From: Intestinimonas butyriciproducens
GTDB lineage: Bacteria > Bacillota > Clostridia > Oscillospirales > Oscillospiraceae
Reading direction: 5' to 3'
Assembly (NCBI RefSeq): GCF_004154955.1
Contig: NZ_CP011524.1
Location: 744,001-808,000, forward strand
DNA: 64,000 nucleotides
Of the stretch, positions 61,715-64,000 are shown in pieces. Every line of letters starts with the position of its first letter. The first letter of the stretch is position 1. The notes under the pieces were generated by a model that made no database searches, was not told the origin of the DNA, and was given only the letters and a program-made list of their open reading frames with translations. The position numbers and the translations under genes were made by a program.

Positions 61715-62515
61715 TCAAATTACAAAGTAGAAAAAGCGAAGTACTTCGCCGTAATCGTCGGCATCGAAGGCCACAGTGGTGGGAGAGAGGAGGCTGGCGC
61801 CGGGGTAGTGGGAGCTCCCATAGGCGTCATAATGGTGCAGATAGGTGACCTCCACATGGAAGTGATCGGGAAGGACCGGGGGCTTGGCGGTCTTTGCGGC
61901 CGCCACAGCCCGGGCCGCCATGCCTTCGATCTCCTCCTGAACGAGTTCCGGGGTCTTTGTAAGGACACCATAGCCATGGCCGGACTTGGTGGGCACGGTG
62001 AGGATGCCGGGCACGGCGCGCGCCGCCGCTGCGCACAGGCCTTCGTCGCCGCTGGCAAACAGGGTGGGGACGCCCCGATAAGCGGCAGCATGGGCGGAGA
62101 CCTCGAATTCTCCCCACAGGGCCCCGTTGACCATGAGCCGGAAAATGCGGGAGCTCACCATGGTATGGGAAGTGGGGTTGCCGGAGGCCGAGGCGGCATC
62201 GTGAAAGCCCACCATCAGCATACCGTCGTAACTCTCGTCGAAGATACCGGTAAGGCCCACGATATCGTGGGTCACGCCCCGAAGGAGCCGGGCACCCTTG
62301 GGGAGCAGAGCGCAGTCGATGTTGCAGCCGTCCCCGTGCCCATCCTCTATTATGACCTCGTCAGCCCCGGCGGAGAAGAGGCCGCGGGCCGCGGCGGCGG
62401 CCTCCAAAGTCATTTCCCGGGCCATAGGCGCATAACAACTGTTGGCTGAGCGGGCCTCGTCCCAGCAGGACAGAGAAGCCACGCCCTCGATGTCACACAG
62501 CACGTAAAATTTCAT
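61715..62515 (-). CDS. dppA: M55-family D-aminopeptidase (DppA-like)
   Basis: A 266-residue zinc peptidase of family M55 that removes N-terminal D-amino acids from peptides, such as murein-derived D-Ala peptides. Visible motifs: MKFYVLCDIEGVASL at the start (the metal-binding Asp and Glu), IIEDGHGDGCNI, MLMVGFHDAASA and the SHTM turn, ALWGEFEVSAHAAAYRGVPT. The start at 62515 follows GGAGGGAGCATGC. It is divergent from an ABC peptide-type binding protein, so the pair suggests uptake and hydrolysis of cell-wall or dietary peptides (inference). Confidence 0.93.
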   Translation of the reverse strand: MKFYVLCDIEGVASLSCWDEARSANSCYAPMAREMTLEAAAAARGLFSAGADEVIIEDGHGDGCNIDCALLPKGARLLRGVTHDIVGLTGIFDESYDGMLMVGFHDAASASGNPTSHTMVSSRIFRLMVNGALWGEFEVSAHAAAYRGVPTLFASGDEGLCAAAARAVPGILTVPTKSGHGYGVLTKTPELVQEEIEGMAARAVAAAKTAKPPVLPDHFHVEVTYLHHYDAYGSSHYPGASLLSPTTVAFDADDYGEVLRFFYFVI

Positions 62516-62587
62516 GCATGCTCCCTCCTGTGATGATAGTAAGTGTAGGGATTCGACAAAAAATAAGGGCATTAAATAAATATCATG

Positions 62588-62616
62588 TTGACAATTTATT
62601 TTCCAACTGCTATGAT
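62588..62616 (+). promoter_or_regulatory. Consensus sigma-A promoter of the substrate-binding protein gene
   Basis: TTGACA (62588-62593), exactly 17 bases, TATGAT (62611-62616). The start codon is at 62750, leaving a ~127-base untranslated leader. Confidence 0.85.
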
Positions 62617-62749
62617 TTTATTACATTGAAATGAAAAAGTAAATATGGAAATTAAATTTTATGTTTATGCGGTTATGTCCGGCATCGCTCTTATTTTGCT
62701 TGCAAAGGCGCAGGTTCTAATAAGAAGGTTTTAGAAGGAGGAAACAGAT

Positions 62750-64000
62750 ATGAAAAAGAGAACACTTGCCCTGATCCTGTCCGCAGCCATGTGTCTGTCT
62801 GTAGCCTTGTCCGGCTGTACGGCGGACGAACCCAGCCAGAGCGCCTCCACTCCCGCGCCCGGAGGAGAGACCAGCGCCCCCGCCGAGGAGGGCGGAAAAA
62901 GTCTGACCATTGCGGTACTGAACGATGTCATCTCTCTGGACCCTGCGGCAAAGGACAGCAGCTCCGAGATGCAGATGGCGTCTCACCTGTACGATCCCCT
63001 GGTGGACTACGACGCCGACCTTACCAAAAAGCCCGGTCTGGCTGAGAGCTGGACCATCTTGGAGGACGGCGTGACTTGGGAGTTCAAGCTCCGCCAGGGC
63101 GTGAAATTCTCCAACGGAAACGATTTTAACGCCGATGATGTGGTATTCAGCTTTGAGCGGATCCTCAACGACCCCACCTTGGAGATGGGGGTGTACCTTA
63201 TGCGCCTCCAAGAGGTCAAGAAGGTGGATGATTACACCGTACAGTTGGTGACCAAGATCCCCTATCCTGTGTTTGCCGGCAGCCTGGTCCATATCATGAT
63301 GCTGGACAAGGAGACCTGTGAGGGCCTCACCAGTGAAGAGATTGCCGCCAATCCCGTGGGCACCGGGCGCTATCGCCTGGAGGAGCACGTGAAGGAATCC
63401 TACATCAAGCTGGTCCGCAACGACGATTACTGGGGTGAGCTCCCCGAGGCGGAGACCGTAGAGTTCCGCGTCATAGCCAACGCGGCCACCCGCACCACCG
63501 CCCTGATTAACGGCGAGGTGGATTTCATCTCCAACATCCCCGTGATGGACGTGGATCGCCTGAAGAGCGACGCCAACATTCAGGTGGTCACCAACCCCAG
63601 CCTTTCCTGCAGCTATATGGGCTTTGACCTCCTCAATGAGCACGGTTCCGCCGGCACCGACGACCCCAATCCGCTCCTCAACGTAAAGGTCCGCCAGGCC
63701 ATCTATCATGCCATCGACATCCAGACCATCATCGACACCGTAATGAACGGCTATGCCACTGTGGCCAACTCCTATATGCCCAGCATCTGCGTGGGATACA
63801 ATCCGGATGCAGAGCGTCCTGCCTATGATCCCGAGCTCGCCAAGCAGCTCCTCGCTGAGGCCGGCTATCCCGACGGCTTCTATCTCCGCATCGACGCCCG
63901 CAGCGACAGCGACATGAACGCCGACCAGGTGTCTCAGGCCATTGCCAGCTATCTGGAGAAGGTGGGCATCACCACTGAGGTGAACCTTCTGCCCCGCGCC
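62750..64000 (+). CDS. ABC transporter substrate-binding lipoprotein (SBP_bac_5, peptide type), partial
   Basis: The first ~417 residues of a peptide/nickel-type solute-binding protein; the 3' end is beyond the window. Lipoprotein signal peptide with lipobox ALSGC (Cys23), then a low-complexity Ser/Pro/Ala linker and the mature domain (SLTIAVLNDVISLDPAAKDS; WEFKLRQGVKFSNGNDFNAD; VVFSFERILNDP; NPVGTGRYRLEEH) with the typical family-5 signatures. GAAGGAGG precedes the ATG by eight bases. The permease and ATPase genes probably follow outside the window. Ligand likely di/oligopeptides in view of the divergent dppA. Confidence 0.93.
   Translation, partial: MKKRTLALILSAAMCLSVALSGCTADEPSQSASTPAPGGETSAPAEEGGKSLTIAVLNDVISLDPAAKDSSSEMQMASHLYDPLVDYDADLTKKPGLAESWTILEDGVTWEFKLRQGVKFSNGNDFNADDVVFSFERILNDPTLEMGVYLMRLQEVKKVDDYTVQLVTKIPYPVFAGSLVHIMMLDKETCEGLTSEEIAANPVGTGRYRLEEHVKESYIKLVRNDDYWGELPEAETVEFRVIANAATRTTALINGEVDFISNIPVMDVDRLKSDANIQVVTNPSLSCSYMGFDLLNEHGSAGTDDPNPLLNVKVRQAIYHAIDIQTIIDTVMNGYATVANSYMPSICVGYNPDAERPAYDPELAKQLLAEAGYPDGFYLRIDARSDSDMNADQVSQAIASYLEKVGITTEVNLLPRA

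Overview
The window looks like a chromosomal segment of a spore-forming, gut-type Firmicute of the Oscillospiraceae (Flavonifractor/Lawsonibacter/Intestinimonas-like). Evidence: high-GC backbone from about 18.4 kb onward, dipicolinate synthase genes dpaA-dpaB (endospores), S-layer homology (SLH) anchored exoproteins, a type I-C CRISPR-Cas locus, and mobile-element families typical of Clostridia. The species assignment is inference.

Region 1 (1-18.4 kb) is accessory DNA of lower GC made of adjacent or nested mobilizable elements. After a partial P-loop kinase and a GNAT fragment comes element A (about 0.5-5.7 kb): XRE regulator with a palindromic operator, hairpin cluster, cysteine-rich VLP protein, short RepA_N initiator, MobV relaxase, small protein, large serine recombinase. 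Around 6.24-6.35 kb sits the 3' part of a tRNA-Leu-like sequence with its own terminator, an attachment-site scar. Element B (about 6.45-18.4 kb) has its mobilization genes on the minus strand (small protein, a second MobV, a second VLP protein, sigma-like protein) and on the plus strand a type I restriction-modification operon hsdR-hsdM-hsdS followed by an overlapping ImmA/IrrE peptidase gene, then six successive hairpins, an XRE regulator, a small protein and a second large serine recombinase.

Region 2 (18.4-23.6 kb): decayed TetR and ABC-transporter remnants, an intact MalT/LuxR-type regulator, a TetR regulator, and a DUF2442 gene overlapping an unrecognised 153-residue gene. Region 3 (23.6-39.7 kb): a 12.5-kb gene for a ~4160-residue secreted SLH protein, then a secreted SLH subtilisin-like protease; both share the same extra domain just before the SLH repeats.

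Region 4 (39.8-47.5 kb): type I-C CRISPR-Cas, cas3-cas5c-cas8c-cas7c-cas4-cas1-cas2 plus a tiny array (three intact repeats, one decayed terminal repeat, three spacers). cas3 carries an in-frame TAG stop between its HD motifs, so interference is probably lost in this strain while the adaptation genes look intact.

Region 5 (47.5-64 kb) is ordinary chromosome: COG1915/TIGR00300 protein, RHH protein, XRE-zinc-ribbon regulator, GNAT, topoisomerase III, nicotinate phosphoribosyltransferase, IclR regulator, TIGR04255 protein, dpaAB, a cobalamin riboswitch ahead of a small cysteine-rich protein, RidA, asparaginase, M55 D-aminopeptidase and, divergently, a peptide-type ABC substrate-binding lipoprotein that runs off the end. 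The last genes form a plausible amino-acid/peptide scavenging group.
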